This document shows, piece after piece, positions 32,736-41,626 of a stretch of DNA of 64,000 bases. The notes beneath the pieces are model-generated. The model did no database searches and was not told the origin of the DNA. It saw only the letters and a program-made list of their open reading frames with translations. Origin of the DNA: SZAS-103 sp038316385 (GTDB lineage Bacteria > Pseudomonadota > Gammaproteobacteria > Xanthomonadales > Xanthomonadaceae); assembly GCA_038316385.1 (NCBI GenBank), contig JBBQAN010000007.1, positions 62,001-126,000 on the forward strand, read 5' to 3'. How positions within the stretch are numbered: position 1 is the stretch's first letter; each line of letters starts with the position of its first letter. Made by a program: the position numbers and the translations under genes.

Positions 32736-35700
32736 ATGCGTCTATCCACGATCAAGCTTGCCGGTTTCAAATCCTTCGTCGATCCCACGACCCTGCACCT
32801 GCCGGGCAATATGACCGGCGTGGTCGGCCCCAACGGCTGCGGCAAATCCAATATCATCGACGCGGTGCGCTGGGTGATGGGCGAAAGCTCGGCCAGTCGC
32901 CTGCGCGGTGACAATCTGACCGACGTGATCTTCTCCGGTTCGTCATCGCGCAAGCCGGTGAGTCAGGCGATGGTCGAGCTGGTGTTCGACAACAGCGATG
33001 GCGCGGTCGGCGGTGAGTTCGCGCGCTTCGGCGATATCTCGGTCAAGCGTACCGTCAGCCGCGATTCGATCAGTACCTACTACCTCAACGGCACGCGCTG
33101 CCGCCGGCGCGACATCACCGACCTGTTTCTCGGCACAGGTCTTGGGCCGCGCAGCTATTCGATCATCGAGCAGGGAATGATCTCGCAGATCATCGAGGCC
33201 AAGCCCGAAGAACTGCGCACGTATCTGGAAGAGGCCGCGGGCATCTCCAAGTACAAGGAACGCCGCAAGGAAACCGAGGCGCGCATGGGTCACACCCGCG
33301 AGAACCTCGACCGCTTGAAAGATCTGCGCGAGGAAGTCGGCAAGCACATTGAACACCTGCGCAAGCAGGCGCGCCAGGCTGAGCAATATCAGAAATTCAA
33401 ACTCGATTACCGCGATAACGAAGCACAATTGCGCGCGCTGGAATACCGACGGCTCGACAGCGAGTTGACCGCGCTGCGAGCCGACCTCGCGCGCGACGAA
33501 ACCAAATTGCAATCACTGCTAGCCGACCAGCGCCAGGCCGAGGCCTTGATCGAAGCCGGTCGCGGTCGTCATGCCGAAGCCGGCGAGACGATGAACCAGG
33601 CGCAGTCGGCGGTGTATCGCGTTGGCGGCGAGATCGCGCGCATCGAGCAGCAAATCCAGCATCAGTACGAATTGCGCCAGCGGCTTGAACTGGCGCGTAA
33701 CGAAGCGCAGTTCGCATTGAACGAGCTCGTCGGTTTGATCGATGGTGATGAAGCGCAATTGCAATCGTTGCGCACAGCAATCGCCAAAGCCGAGCCGTCG
33801 CTGATCGAGCTCGCGCGCAACGACGCGACGCATCAGGACGCATTGCGTAGCGCCGAAGCGGCGCTGGCCGATTGGCAAAAGCGCTGGGACATCTGCATTG
33901 GCGCGCATGCCGAAGTCGCGCGCGCTGCCGAAGTCGAACGCACGCGCATCGATTATCTCGACCGTCAATCGATGGAAGCGTCGCGCCGTCGCGATGCGCA
34001 TGATGGCGAACGGGCGGGTCTGGATCTCGTCGCGCTTGCGGATGCATTGAAAACCCTCCGCCACACCCACGACACGCAACGCGTCGAACTCGATGCGCAT
34101 ACCGTGCAACTCGAGGCGCGCAAGCTATCGCTTGTCGATCTGCAAACGCAGGAACGTGCGCAGCAGACAGAACTAGCCGCGTTGCGCCAACAATTGCAGG
34201 CCGCGCGCGGCAAGCTTGGTTCGCTGGAAACACTGCAGCATGCGGCGCTCGGGCAGGAATCAGGCGCCGGTCGCGCATGGCTCAAGCAACAAGGGCTGGA
34301 CTCTGCGACGCGATTGGGCGAACGCGTGCAAGTCGCGAATGGTTGGGAAACCGCTGTCGAAACCGTGCTTGGGCGATTGCTCGAAGCGGTGACGACCGAT
34401 GGCATCGCCGCACACCTGCCTGCACTGACCACCCTCACCGATGGCCGCATTGCGCTGATGGATGCGACGAGCGGCGCGCTGGATGCGCCGACGACATCGC
34501 TGGCCGCGCAAGTGCAGGGGCCGCTCGCAGTGCGCCGTTTGCTCGCTCGCGTGCATTGCGCAGAAGACATCCACGTTGCGCGGACATTGTTGCCGACGCT
34601 CGCCGATGGCGAAGCGGTCGTCACCCGCGCCGGCGAATGGCTGGGCGCAGGCTGGGCGCGCGTGCTGCGTAGCGGTGAGGCGCAACACGGCAGCTTGTTG
34701 CGCGAACGCGAAATCCAGCAGTTGCGTGTGGAGATCGCCACATTCGTGAAACGCGAATCGGCGCTCGTCGAGGCACAGGCTGCATCGCATGTGCGCCTGG
34801 TCGATGCCGAGCAGCAACGCGAGGATGCGCAACGCACGTTGTACCAGGGCCATCGCAGCGTCGCCGAGCTCGCCGGCCAATTGCAGAGCCAGCAAGGCCG
34901 GCTCGATTCGGCCAGTGCGCGCTCGCAACAACTCGATGCTGAGCTCGCGCAACTCGCGCAGAGCTTGCAGCAGACGCATATCGATTCCAGCGAAGCACGC
35001 GCCCGTCTCGAAAACGCGGTCTCCGCGATGGGCGAACACCAAACCGCACGCCAGACACTCGACGACGAACGCCGTGTGCGAATACAGCAGGTCGATGCTG
35101 CGCGCAATGCAGCGCGCGAAGCGCGCGATACCGCGCATCGCACCGAATTGACGCTCGAATCGCACCGCGCGCGCATCCTCGCGCTTGGCCAGGCGCTTGC
35201 GCGGATGGCTACGCAGCGCACGCAATTGCAGGACCGGCTGCAGGAGCTCGCAGCGCAACTTGCCGACGGCGCTGCGCCGGTGCAGGAGCTGGAAAGCGCG
35301 CGGCAATCCAGCCTCGAACAACGCATCGTGGTCGAGAAGGATCTTGCCGCCGCGCGCACTGTGCTTGCAGAAATCGACGCCGAACTTCGCGCGCACGAAC
35401 ACACCCGTCAGCAGCGCGACCAGCAGTCGCTCGCACAGCGCGAGACGATGGCGCGCCGTCAGCTCGACGAACAGATGATCGCGCTCAAGGCCGACCAGCA
35501 GGCGCAGGCGATCGTCGGCGCCGGTCTTGAATTGTCCGCCGTACTCGAATCATTGCCCGCCGACGCCGATGTCGAAGCTGCGCAGAAGGCATTGACCGAT
35601 CTGGATGCGAAAATTCGCCGCCTCGAACCGGTGAATCTTGCGGCGATCCAGGAATACGGCGAGCAGTCCGAGCGCAAGCAGTACCTTGATGCACAGAACG

Positions 35701-36239
35701 ACGATCTCACCATTGCGCTAGACACTCTTGAGTCGGCGATTCGCAAGATCGATCGCGAAACCCGCGGCCGCTTCAAGGACACGTTCGATCGCGTCAACGC
35801 CGGCGTGCAGGAACTCTATCCGCGCCTGTTCGGCGGCGGCCACGCCTACCTTGAACTCACCGGCGAGGACCTGCTCGATACCGGCGTGACGATCATGGCG
35901 CGCCCGCCTGGCAAGCGGGTGTCGAGCATCTCGCTGTTGTCAGGCGGCGAGAAGGCGATGACCGCAGTCGCCCTCGTATTCGCGATATTCCGGCTCAATC
36001 CGGCACCGTTCTGTCTGCTCGACGAGGTGGACGCGCCACTCGACGAGGCAAACGTCGAGCGATTCTGTAACATGGTCACGGAAATGTCGGAAAAAGTGCA
36101 GTTCCTGTTCGTGACCCACAACAAGGGAACCATGCAGGCGGCGCACCAGCTCAGTGGCGTCACCATGCGCGAGCCGGGCGTGTCGCGACTGGTGTCGGTG
36201 GATCTGGCTGAAGCGGCGCTTCTGGCTGGCGTGGCCTGA
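32736..36239 (+). CDS. smc: Chromosome partition protein Smc
   Basis: Smc is the coiled-coil ATPase of the Smc-ScpAB condensin, which compacts and segregates the chromosome. The 1167-aa product has the N-terminal head (MRLSTIKLAGFKSFVDPTT, Walker A GPNGCGKSN), a long coiled coil from about residue 170, a hinge domain around residues 500-650, the returning coil, and the C-terminal head with signature LLSGGEKAMTAVAL and Walker B FCLLDEVDAPLDEANVERF. I chose ATG 32736 because the conserved Smc N-terminus begins there. zipA and ligA follow on the same strand. Confidence 0.97.
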   Translation: MRLSTIKLAGFKSFVDPTTLHLPGNMTGVVGPNGCGKSNIIDAVRWVMGESSASRLRGDNLTDVIFSGSSSRKPVSQAMVELVFDNSDGAVGGEFARFGDISVKRTVSRDSISTYYLNGTRCRRRDITDLFLGTGLGPRSYSIIEQGMISQIIEAKPEELRTYLEEAAGISKYKERRKETEARMGHTRENLDRLKDLREEVGKHIEHLRKQARQAEQYQKFKLDYRDNEAQLRALEYRRLDSELTALRADLARDETKLQSLLADQRQAEALIEAGRGRHAEAGETMNQAQSAVYRVGGEIARIEQQIQHQYELRQRLELARNEAQFALNELVGLIDGDEAQLQSLRTAIAKAEPSLIELARNDATHQDALRSAEAALADWQKRWDICIGAHAEVARAAEVERTRIDYLDRQSMEASRRRDAHDGERAGLDLVALADALKTLRHTHDTQRVELDAHTVQLEARKLSLVDLQTQERAQQTELAALRQQLQAARGKLGSLETLQHAALGQESGAGRAWLKQQGLDSATRLGERVQVANGWETAVETVLGRLLEAVTTDGIAAHLPALTTLTDGRIALMDATSGALDAPTTSLAAQVQGPLAVRRLLARVHCAEDIHVARTLLPTLADGEAVVTRAGEWLGAGWARVLRSGEAQHGSLLREREIQQLRVEIATFVKRESALVEAQAASHVRLVDAEQQREDAQRTLYQGHRSVAELAGQLQSQQGRLDSASARSQQLDAELAQLAQSLQQTHIDSSEARARLENAVSAMGEHQTARQTLDDERRVRIQQVDAARNAAREARDTAHRTELTLESHRARILALGQALARMATQRTQLQDRLQELAAQLADGAAPVQELESARQSSLEQRIVVEKDLAAARTVLAEIDAELRAHEHTRQQRDQQSLAQRETMARRQLDEQMIALKADQQAQAIVGAGLELSAVLESLPADADVEAAQKALTDLDAKIRRLEPVNLAAIQEYGEQSERKQYLDAQNDDLTIALDTLESAIRKIDRETRGRFKDTFDRVNAGVQELYPRLFGGGHAYLELTGEDLLDTGVTIMARPPGKRVSSISLLSGGEKAMTAVALVFAIFRLNPAPFCLLDEVDAPLDEANVERFCNMVTEMSEKVQFLFVTHNKGTMQAAHQLSGVTMREPGVSRLVSVDLAEAALLAGVA

Positions 36240-36352
36240 TTTTTGACGTTTTGATGCAATGAATCCGGTGAGGGCTGTTGCATGGGTGTGATGGAATTGC
36301 CGCGACTCGCCAGCGATCCTGTTGCCCCCGCAACGATGGATGAGAGGCAACC

Positions 36353-37180
36353 ATGAGCGACATCGATAAATATCGCCTCATCATTGGCATCGCGTGTGTG
36401 ATGCTGATTGTCGTCATTTATGTTCTCGGCAAGCCACGCAAGCCCGATCAAGGTCGTCGCGTCGAAGGGCGCCGCTCCGACGGGAGTCGTGCCGATCAAC
36501 GCAACGACGGCGCGCGCACCGAACCGACGCTGAGCGAAACGCCACAACAGGACAATCGACGCGACAGCATCGACGATGGCACCGAACAGGCGCGGCTCGA
36601 TTTGACCGAACACGGTCCCGGCGATGATGGCGATGCGCATGAAGTCCGGTCCGGCACCTTGCGGCCCTCGCTGGTCGGCGCGCCACGTCCGATGCAGGCC
36701 AGCCAGCCGACGCTCGGCATTCGCCAGGAACAACAATTCGATCGCATCGTCACCTTGTACGTTGCCGCGCGCGCGGGCAATCAACTCAACGGAGCCGATC
36801 TGATTGTCGCAGCCGAAAAAGCCGGACTCGTGCACGGACACATGAGCATCTATCACCGGCTGGTGGATGGTCGCCCGGAACTTGGACCGGTGTTCAGCGT
36901 GGCGAATATGGTCAAGCCCGGCAACTTCGACTTGACCCGCGTGCAGGAACTGCGCACGCCGGGTATCAGCTTCTTCATGACGCTGCCCGCGCCGATGCCA
37001 GCACTCGACGCGTGGGATGCGATGCTGCCGACCGCACAGCGCATGGCCGAACTGCTCGATGCGTTGGTGCTGGACGAAGAACGCAACGCGCTCGGCCGCC
37101 AGCGCATCGCGCACATCCGCGACGAACTGCGCGCTTACGATCGCCAACGCGAGCAGCAGAACATCCGGCCCAATCGGTAA
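36353..37180 (+). CDS. zipA: Cell division protein ZipA
   Basis: ZipA anchors FtsZ to the inner membrane during division. The 275-aa product has the N-terminal membrane helix (LIIGIACVMLIVVIYVLG), a charged, Arg/Asp-rich linker (about residues 28-125) and a C-terminal FtsZ-binding domain (IVTLYVAARAGNQLNGADLIVAAEKAGLVHG, FSVANMVKPGNFDL, TPGISFFMTLPAP). Location between smc and ligA is conserved. It ends only six bases before ligA. Confidence 0.93.
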   Translation: MSDIDKYRLIIGIACVMLIVVIYVLGKPRKPDQGRRVEGRRSDGSRADQRNDGARTEPTLSETPQQDNRRDSIDDGTEQARLDLTEHGPGDDGDAHEVRSGTLRPSLVGAPRPMQASQPTLGIRQEQQFDRIVTLYVAARAGNQLNGADLIVAAEKAGLVHGHMSIYHRLVDGRPELGPVFSVANMVKPGNFDLTRVQELRTPGISFFMTLPAPMPALDAWDAMLPTAQRMAELLDALVLDEERNALGRQRIAHIRDELRAYDRQREQQNIRPNR

Positions 37181-37186
37181 TCCGAC

Positions 37187-39568
37187 ATGAAGGCGTCCGC
37201 CGCTACGGCCGCCCGCGCAGAAGCCCTGCGCCGTGCACTGGCCGAGCACGGGCATCGTTATCACGTGCTCGACGAACCGTCGATTCCGGACGTTGCCTAC
37301 GACCGTTTGCTGCGCGAACTGGAGGCGATCGAAGGTGCGCATCCGGAACTGATCACGACTGATTCGCCCACGCAGCGTGTTGGCGCGCGGCCATCTGGTG
37401 GTTTCGCGGAAGTGGGCCACGACGTCCCGATGCTGTCACTTGCGAACGCATTCACCGATGTGGAAGTCGCTGAATTCATGCGACGCGTCCGCGACCGGCT
37501 GGGTCTGAGGGTCGATGCGCCAATAGGCTTCTCGGTTGAGCCGAAATTCGACGGACTCGCGATCAGCCTGCGCTACGAGAAGGGCCTGTTTGTGCGTGGC
37601 GCGACGCGCGGCGACGGTGAAACCGGCGAGGACGTCACCGCAAATCTGCGCACCATCAAGGCGATCCCGTTGCGCTTGCGCGGCGCGGAAGTCCCTGTCG
37701 TGCTCGAAGTGCGCGGCGAGGTGTATATGCCGCGTGCGGCGTTCGGTAAATACAACGATGCAGCGCATGCTTCGGAAGGTCGCATCAAGCCGCTGGTGAA
37801 TCCGCGCAACGGCGCTGCGGGTTCGCTGCGTCAACTCGATCCGCGCATTACCGCGCAACGTCCGCTTGCGTTTTATGCGTATGCAGTCGGTGTCGTGGAC
37901 TTCGGCGACAATGAAGGCTTATTGCAACCGACGCATTCGCAAACGTTGCAACAATTGCGTGCATGGGGCCTGCCGGTGAGTGCGTTCGTCGATACCGCAG
38001 TCGGTGCCGAAGGCTGCCTGGATTATTACCGGCACATTGGCGAGCAGCGCGACGCATTGCCGTTCGATATCGATGGTGTCGTGTACAAGATCGACGATCT
38101 CGCGGCGCAACGCGAACTTGGTTTCGTTGGACGCACTCCGCGTTGGGCGATCGCGCACAAGTTTCCGGCACAGGAACAGTCCACGATCGTCGAAGATATC
38201 GTCATCAACATCGGCCGCACCGGTGCGGCGACTCCGGCTGCCAAGCTCACGCCCGTTTTCGTCGGTGGGGTGACGGTAACCAATGCGACCTTGCATAACA
38301 CCGACCAGGTTGCGCGACTCGACGTGCGCGTCGGCGACACAGTGATCGTGCGACGTGCTGGCGATGTCATCCCGGAAGTCGTCAGCGTCGTGATGGATCA
38401 GCGTCCGACGGGCGCCGAGCCGTGGCGGATGCCCGAATATTGTCCGGTCTGCGGATCGCAAATCGACCGCGAAGAGGGCGAATCCGTCGCGCGTTGTGTG
38501 GGAGGACTCAGTTGCGCCGCGCAGCGCGTGCAGGCGATCTTCCATTTTGCATCGCGACGTGCGATGGACATCGACGGGCTCGGCGAGCGTCTGATCGAAG
38601 GCTTGAGCGATTTCGATTTCGTCGCATCCGTCGCCGACCTGTACGGGTTGTCGCTGGTTGATCTGCTTGAAATGAAGCGACTATCGGACGAGCGTGAGTC
38701 CGCGACACCCGAGACCGTCAAGGGCGGAAAGATCGCGACGAAATGGGCCGAAAACCTGATCGAGGCAATCGACCACAGCCGGCGCACGACGCTCGCAAGA
38801 TTTTTGTATGCGCTCGGGATTCCGCATGTCGGCGAGAGTACCGCGAAGGTCATTGCGGCATGGTTCGGCGACATCGACCTGATTCGCTGGACGCCGTGGC
38901 CGATCTTCAAAGCCGCGCCCGACATCGGCGGGACAGTCGCGCGCGCGATCGATCATTTTTTCGCGCAGTCGGGAAACCAGAAAGTCGTTGACGAATTGCT
39001 CGCGCGCGGCGTGGTGATTTGCGACACACATGCGCCGACCGCGAAATTGAACGCTGCGCTCGCGCCGGCGCGCGTGCTCGCAAACATGGAGATTGCGCGC
39101 GTCACCGACAAGCGCAGCGAACAGTTCGCGGCGGCCGCGGCATCGCTGGAGGCGGTCGCGAAAGGATCAGCAGAAGGATGGCGCGCGGCGGGCATACCTG
39201 CCGACGCGATCGAATCCCTGCAAAACTTTTTCGCCGAGCCAAGCGGCCATGATTTGTTCGCCCGTTGCGATGTCGCGGCAGAGCTGATCCGCGAACGCGC
39301 AGCGCACAACGAAAGTGGTGCGGCAGGCCCGCTCGAAGGGAAGACTGTGGTATTGACCGGGACGCTCGCATCGATGAGCCGCGATGCCGCGAAAGAAAAG
39401 CTGGAAGCGCTGGGTGCGAAAGCCGCCGGGAGCGTTTCGACGAAAACCGATTTCATCGTTGCAGGGGAATCGGCCGGCAGCAAACTCGACAAGGCGCGCG
39501 AGCTTGGTATCGATGTCTGGGACGAAGCGCGCTTGCTGGAGTTTCTCGCGCAGAACCCGTCGTCGTGA
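37187..39568 (+). CDS. ligA: NAD-dependent DNA ligase LigA with extended linker
   Basis: LigA seals nicks using NAD+ in replication and repair. The 793-aa product has domain Ia (YHVLDEPSIPDVAYDRLLREL), the adenylation domain with Lys120 in EPKFDGLAI, the OB fold, the four-Cys zinc finger (CPVCGSQIDREEGES...C....C), helix-hairpin-helix repeats and a C-terminal BRCT domain (LEGKTVVLTGTLASMSRDAAKEKLEALGAK). It is about 120 residues longer than E. coli LigA, mostly in the stretch between the HhH domain and BRCT (about residues 605-715). Similar long versions exist in Xanthomonas, from memory. Confidence 0.97.
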   Translation: MKASAATAARAEALRRALAEHGHRYHVLDEPSIPDVAYDRLLRELEAIEGAHPELITTDSPTQRVGARPSGGFAEVGHDVPMLSLANAFTDVEVAEFMRRVRDRLGLRVDAPIGFSVEPKFDGLAISLRYEKGLFVRGATRGDGETGEDVTANLRTIKAIPLRLRGAEVPVVLEVRGEVYMPRAAFGKYNDAAHASEGRIKPLVNPRNGAAGSLRQLDPRITAQRPLAFYAYAVGVVDFGDNEGLLQPTHSQTLQQLRAWGLPVSAFVDTAVGAEGCLDYYRHIGEQRDALPFDIDGVVYKIDDLAAQRELGFVGRTPRWAIAHKFPAQEQSTIVEDIVINIGRTGAATPAAKLTPVFVGGVTVTNATLHNTDQVARLDVRVGDTVIVRRAGDVIPEVVSVVMDQRPTGAEPWRMPEYCPVCGSQIDREEGESVARCVGGLSCAAQRVQAIFHFASRRAMDIDGLGERLIEGLSDFDFVASVADLYGLSLVDLLEMKRLSDERESATPETVKGGKIATKWAENLIEAIDHSRRTTLARFLYALGIPHVGESTAKVIAAWFGDIDLIRWTPWPIFKAAPDIGGTVARAIDHFFAQSGNQKVVDELLARGVVICDTHAPTAKLNAALAPARVLANMEIARVTDKRSEQFAAAAASLEAVAKGSAEGWRAAGIPADAIESLQNFFAEPSGHDLFARCDVAAELIRERAAHNESGAAGPLEGKTVVLTGTLASMSRDAAKEKLEALGAKAAGSVSTKTDFIVAGESAGSKLDKARELGIDVWDEARLLEFLAQNPSS

Positions 39569-40539
39569 GTGCAGGCTGGCGGCCATCAGCAGATTTTGCT
39601 GCGCTGCGCCTGCGCGCCGAACTGTACGCGATGATCCGGCAATTCTTCGCAGCACGCGGCGTGCTCGAAGTCGAGACGCCGATCCTGTCGCAGGCCGGAA
39701 ACACCGATCCGAACATCGAAAGCTTTCGCACGCACTTCAGTGGTCGCGTCGGTGCAGGTGTGTGCGAGCGCTGGCTGCGCACCTCGCCGGAATTTCCGTT
39801 GAAGCGTCTGCTCGCGTCAGGCGTCGGCGATTGCTACGAACTGGGGCGCGTGTTCCGCAATGGCGAGGCTGGCCGTCAGCACAATCCCGAATTCACGATG
39901 CTCGAATGGTATCGCGTGGGCTGGGATCATCGTCGCCTGATGCGCGAGACGGCCGAGCTTGTCGTCTCGGCGCTGGCGATGGTGGATGGCTGCGCACGCA
40001 TACGCGAAACGACCTATCGCAATTTGTTCCTCGAAACGCTCGGCATCGACCCGTTGTTATGCGATGAAAGCGTATTGCGTTTGGTTTTGGCCGATGTCGC
40101 GATCGATCCAGCCGGGCTGCGCCGCGATGACTGGCTCGATCTGCTGCTCACGCATCGCATCCAGCCGGCATTCGCACGCGACGAACTGCTGCTGGTGCAC
40201 GATTATCCGGCATCGCAATGCGCTCTCGCAAAAATCAGCGCAGCCGATCCTGCAGTCGCCCAACGTTTCGAGCTGTATCTCGGCCCGGTCGAACTTGCCA
40301 ACGGTTATCACGAGTTGACCGATGCAGCCGAACAGCGGCGCCGCTTCGAGCGTGACCTGACGCTGCGCTCGCATCGTGGGGACATCCAGCCTCCACTGGA
40401 TGAAAACCTGGTTGCCGCGCTTGCACAGGGCGTGCCGGACTGTGCCGGCGTCGCCATGGGCATGGATCGCCTGCTGGCGATCCTGATGGACACCGGGACA
40501 CTGGCGGAAACCCTGACATTTGCTTTTGATCGTGCCTGA
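39565..40539 (+). CDS. epmA: EF-P--(R)-beta-lysine ligase EpmA (PoxA/GenX)
   Basis: EpmA is a lysyl-tRNA synthetase paralogue lacking the anticodon-binding domain; it attaches beta-lysine to elongation factor P. The 324-aa product matches the E. coli length, starts LRAELYAMIRQFFAARGVLEVETPIL, and shows motif 2 (FRNGEAGRQHNPEFTMLEWY) and motif 3 (GVAMGMDRLLAILM). The GTG start overlaps the ligA stop (GTGA); open frame further upstream lies inside ligA. The partner genes epmB and efp are not in this window. Confidence 0.93.
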   Translation: MSAGWRPSADFAALRLRAELYAMIRQFFAARGVLEVETPILSQAGNTDPNIESFRTHFSGRVGAGVCERWLRTSPEFPLKRLLASGVGDCYELGRVFRNGEAGRQHNPEFTMLEWYRVGWDHRRLMRETAELVVSALAMVDGCARIRETTYRNLFLETLGIDPLLCDESVLRLVLADVAIDPAGLRRDDWLDLLLTHRIQPAFARDELLLVHDYPASQCALAKISAADPAVAQRFELYLGPVELANGYHELTDAAEQRRRFERDLTLRSHRGDIQPPLDENLVAALAQGVPDCAGVAMGMDRLLAILMDTGTLAETLTFAFDRA

Positions 40540-40663
40540 TGCTGTCGGCATCGGCGTGAGGGTCGAGCCGATTGTGGTTTACACGCTGCAGAACCCCACA
40601 CCCGTTTGCGACAATGGCAAAGTGCATCCTGTCAAATGGGTTTTTGTCACTGCCATTCGGGTT

Positions 40664-40669
40664 TATAGT
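40664..40669 (+). promoter_or_regulatory. Possible -10 element of the DUF3011 gene
   Basis: TATAGT at 40664-40669 lies about 45 bp upstream of the DUF3011 start codon. TTGTCA at 40644-40649 resembles a -35 but the 14-bp spacing is too short; TTTTTG at 40641 gives 17 bp. A promoter is likely here since the gene starts a new unit, but its exact elements are uncertain. Confidence 0.35.
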
Positions 40670-40714
40670 TCGCCACGTGGATGCAACCACGCAATCGACA
40701 CAAGGAGAATGGAA

Positions 40715-41458
40715 ATGAGAATTTTCTCACGCTGGATGTTCGTGGCGGTGCTGGGCTTGCTGGCGACGCAGGCGCAGGCGCAGTTTCACAGTCGGCCGGG
40801 AGAAGTTTTCGTCTGCAAATCGAGCGGTTATCAACAGAACTATTGCGGTGCCGATACCCGCGATGGCGTGAGGATGACGCGGCAGCTTTCCAATTCGGCA
40901 TGCACAGAGGGTCGCAGCTGGGGCTACGATCGGCGCGGCGTCTGGGTCAGCAATGGTTGTGAAGCGGAATTCATGGTGGGCGGTCGCAATCCCGGTCCAA
41001 TTTATGATCGCGGCCCCGTCAGGGGTCGGGTGATCCGCTGCGAATCGAACGATTACCAGCAGCAGTATTGCCGCGCCGATACGCGTGGAGGCGTCTGGCT
41101 CCAGCGGCAGGTTTCCAATAGTGACTGCACCCGCGGCCGCAGCTGGGGCTTCGACGACGGTGGCGTGTGGGTCAGTGATGGATGCAAAGGTGATTTTGCC
41201 GTGGGCAATGGCTGGGGTGATCGCGGCGGCCTGCGGCCACCAGTTTCGATGCGTATCCAGGACCGTGTTGTGCGTTGCGAATCGACGAATGGCCGCACGG
41301 TGCAATGCGCTGTCGATACCCGCGGTGGCGTCCGCCTTGCTTCGCAGATATCGAACAGTTCCTGCATCCAGGGCCGTAGCTGGGGTTGGGATCGCCGCGG
41401 AATTTGGGTTTCCAACGGCTGCCGCGCGGATTTCCGGGTTGGAGGCTACTACCGCTAG
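40715..41458 (+). CDS. Exported DUF3011 protein with three tandem repeats
   Basis: Function unknown. The 247-aa product has a signal peptide (MFVAVLGLLATQAQAQ; mature form probably begins at Gln/Phe after residue about 22) and three copies, each about 60-70 residues, of a DUF3011-like unit with the pattern CxS...YC.ADTRGGV.L.RQ.SNS.C..GRSWG.D..GVWVS.GC...F. Each unit has four conserved Cys, likely two disulfides, so it is probably a periplasmic or secreted binding module. ATG 40715 has AAGGAG seven bases upstream; the earlier ATG at 40709 is too close to it. Confidence 0.85.
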   Translation: MRIFSRWMFVAVLGLLATQAQAQFHSRPGEVFVCKSSGYQQNYCGADTRDGVRMTRQLSNSACTEGRSWGYDRRGVWVSNGCEAEFMVGGRNPGPIYDRGPVRGRVIRCESNDYQQQYCRADTRGGVWLQRQVSNSDCTRGRSWGFDDGGVWVSDGCKGDFAVGNGWGDRGGLRPPVSMRIQDRVVRCESTNGRTVQCAVDTRGGVRLASQISNSSCIQGRSWGWDRRGIWVSNGCRADFRVGGYYR

Positions 41459-41496
41459 AACGCAACGCCGCATCTGAAAGCGTCGCGTGACCCATG

Positions 41497-41523
41497 CAAC
41501 GGGGCGGATGATCCGCTCCGTTG
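41497..41523 (+). terminator. Strong hairpin after the DUF3011 gene
   Basis: CAACGG, GCGGAT, ATCCGC and CCGTTG (41497-41523) form an almost perfect inverted repeat with one G-T pair and a tiny central loop. There is no T-tract, so it may be a processing or stability stem or a terminator of reduced efficiency. It lies 39 bp past the stop codon. Confidence 0.45.
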
Positions 41524-41626
41524 TCGTTCCGGCACGGAAAAGATTCGCTGCGGCCCGCTATCATGCGTCGCAAGCACATCGCGCAATACGTGTGCTCGAA
41601 CGTACCCTTGACCACGGCATTTGACG

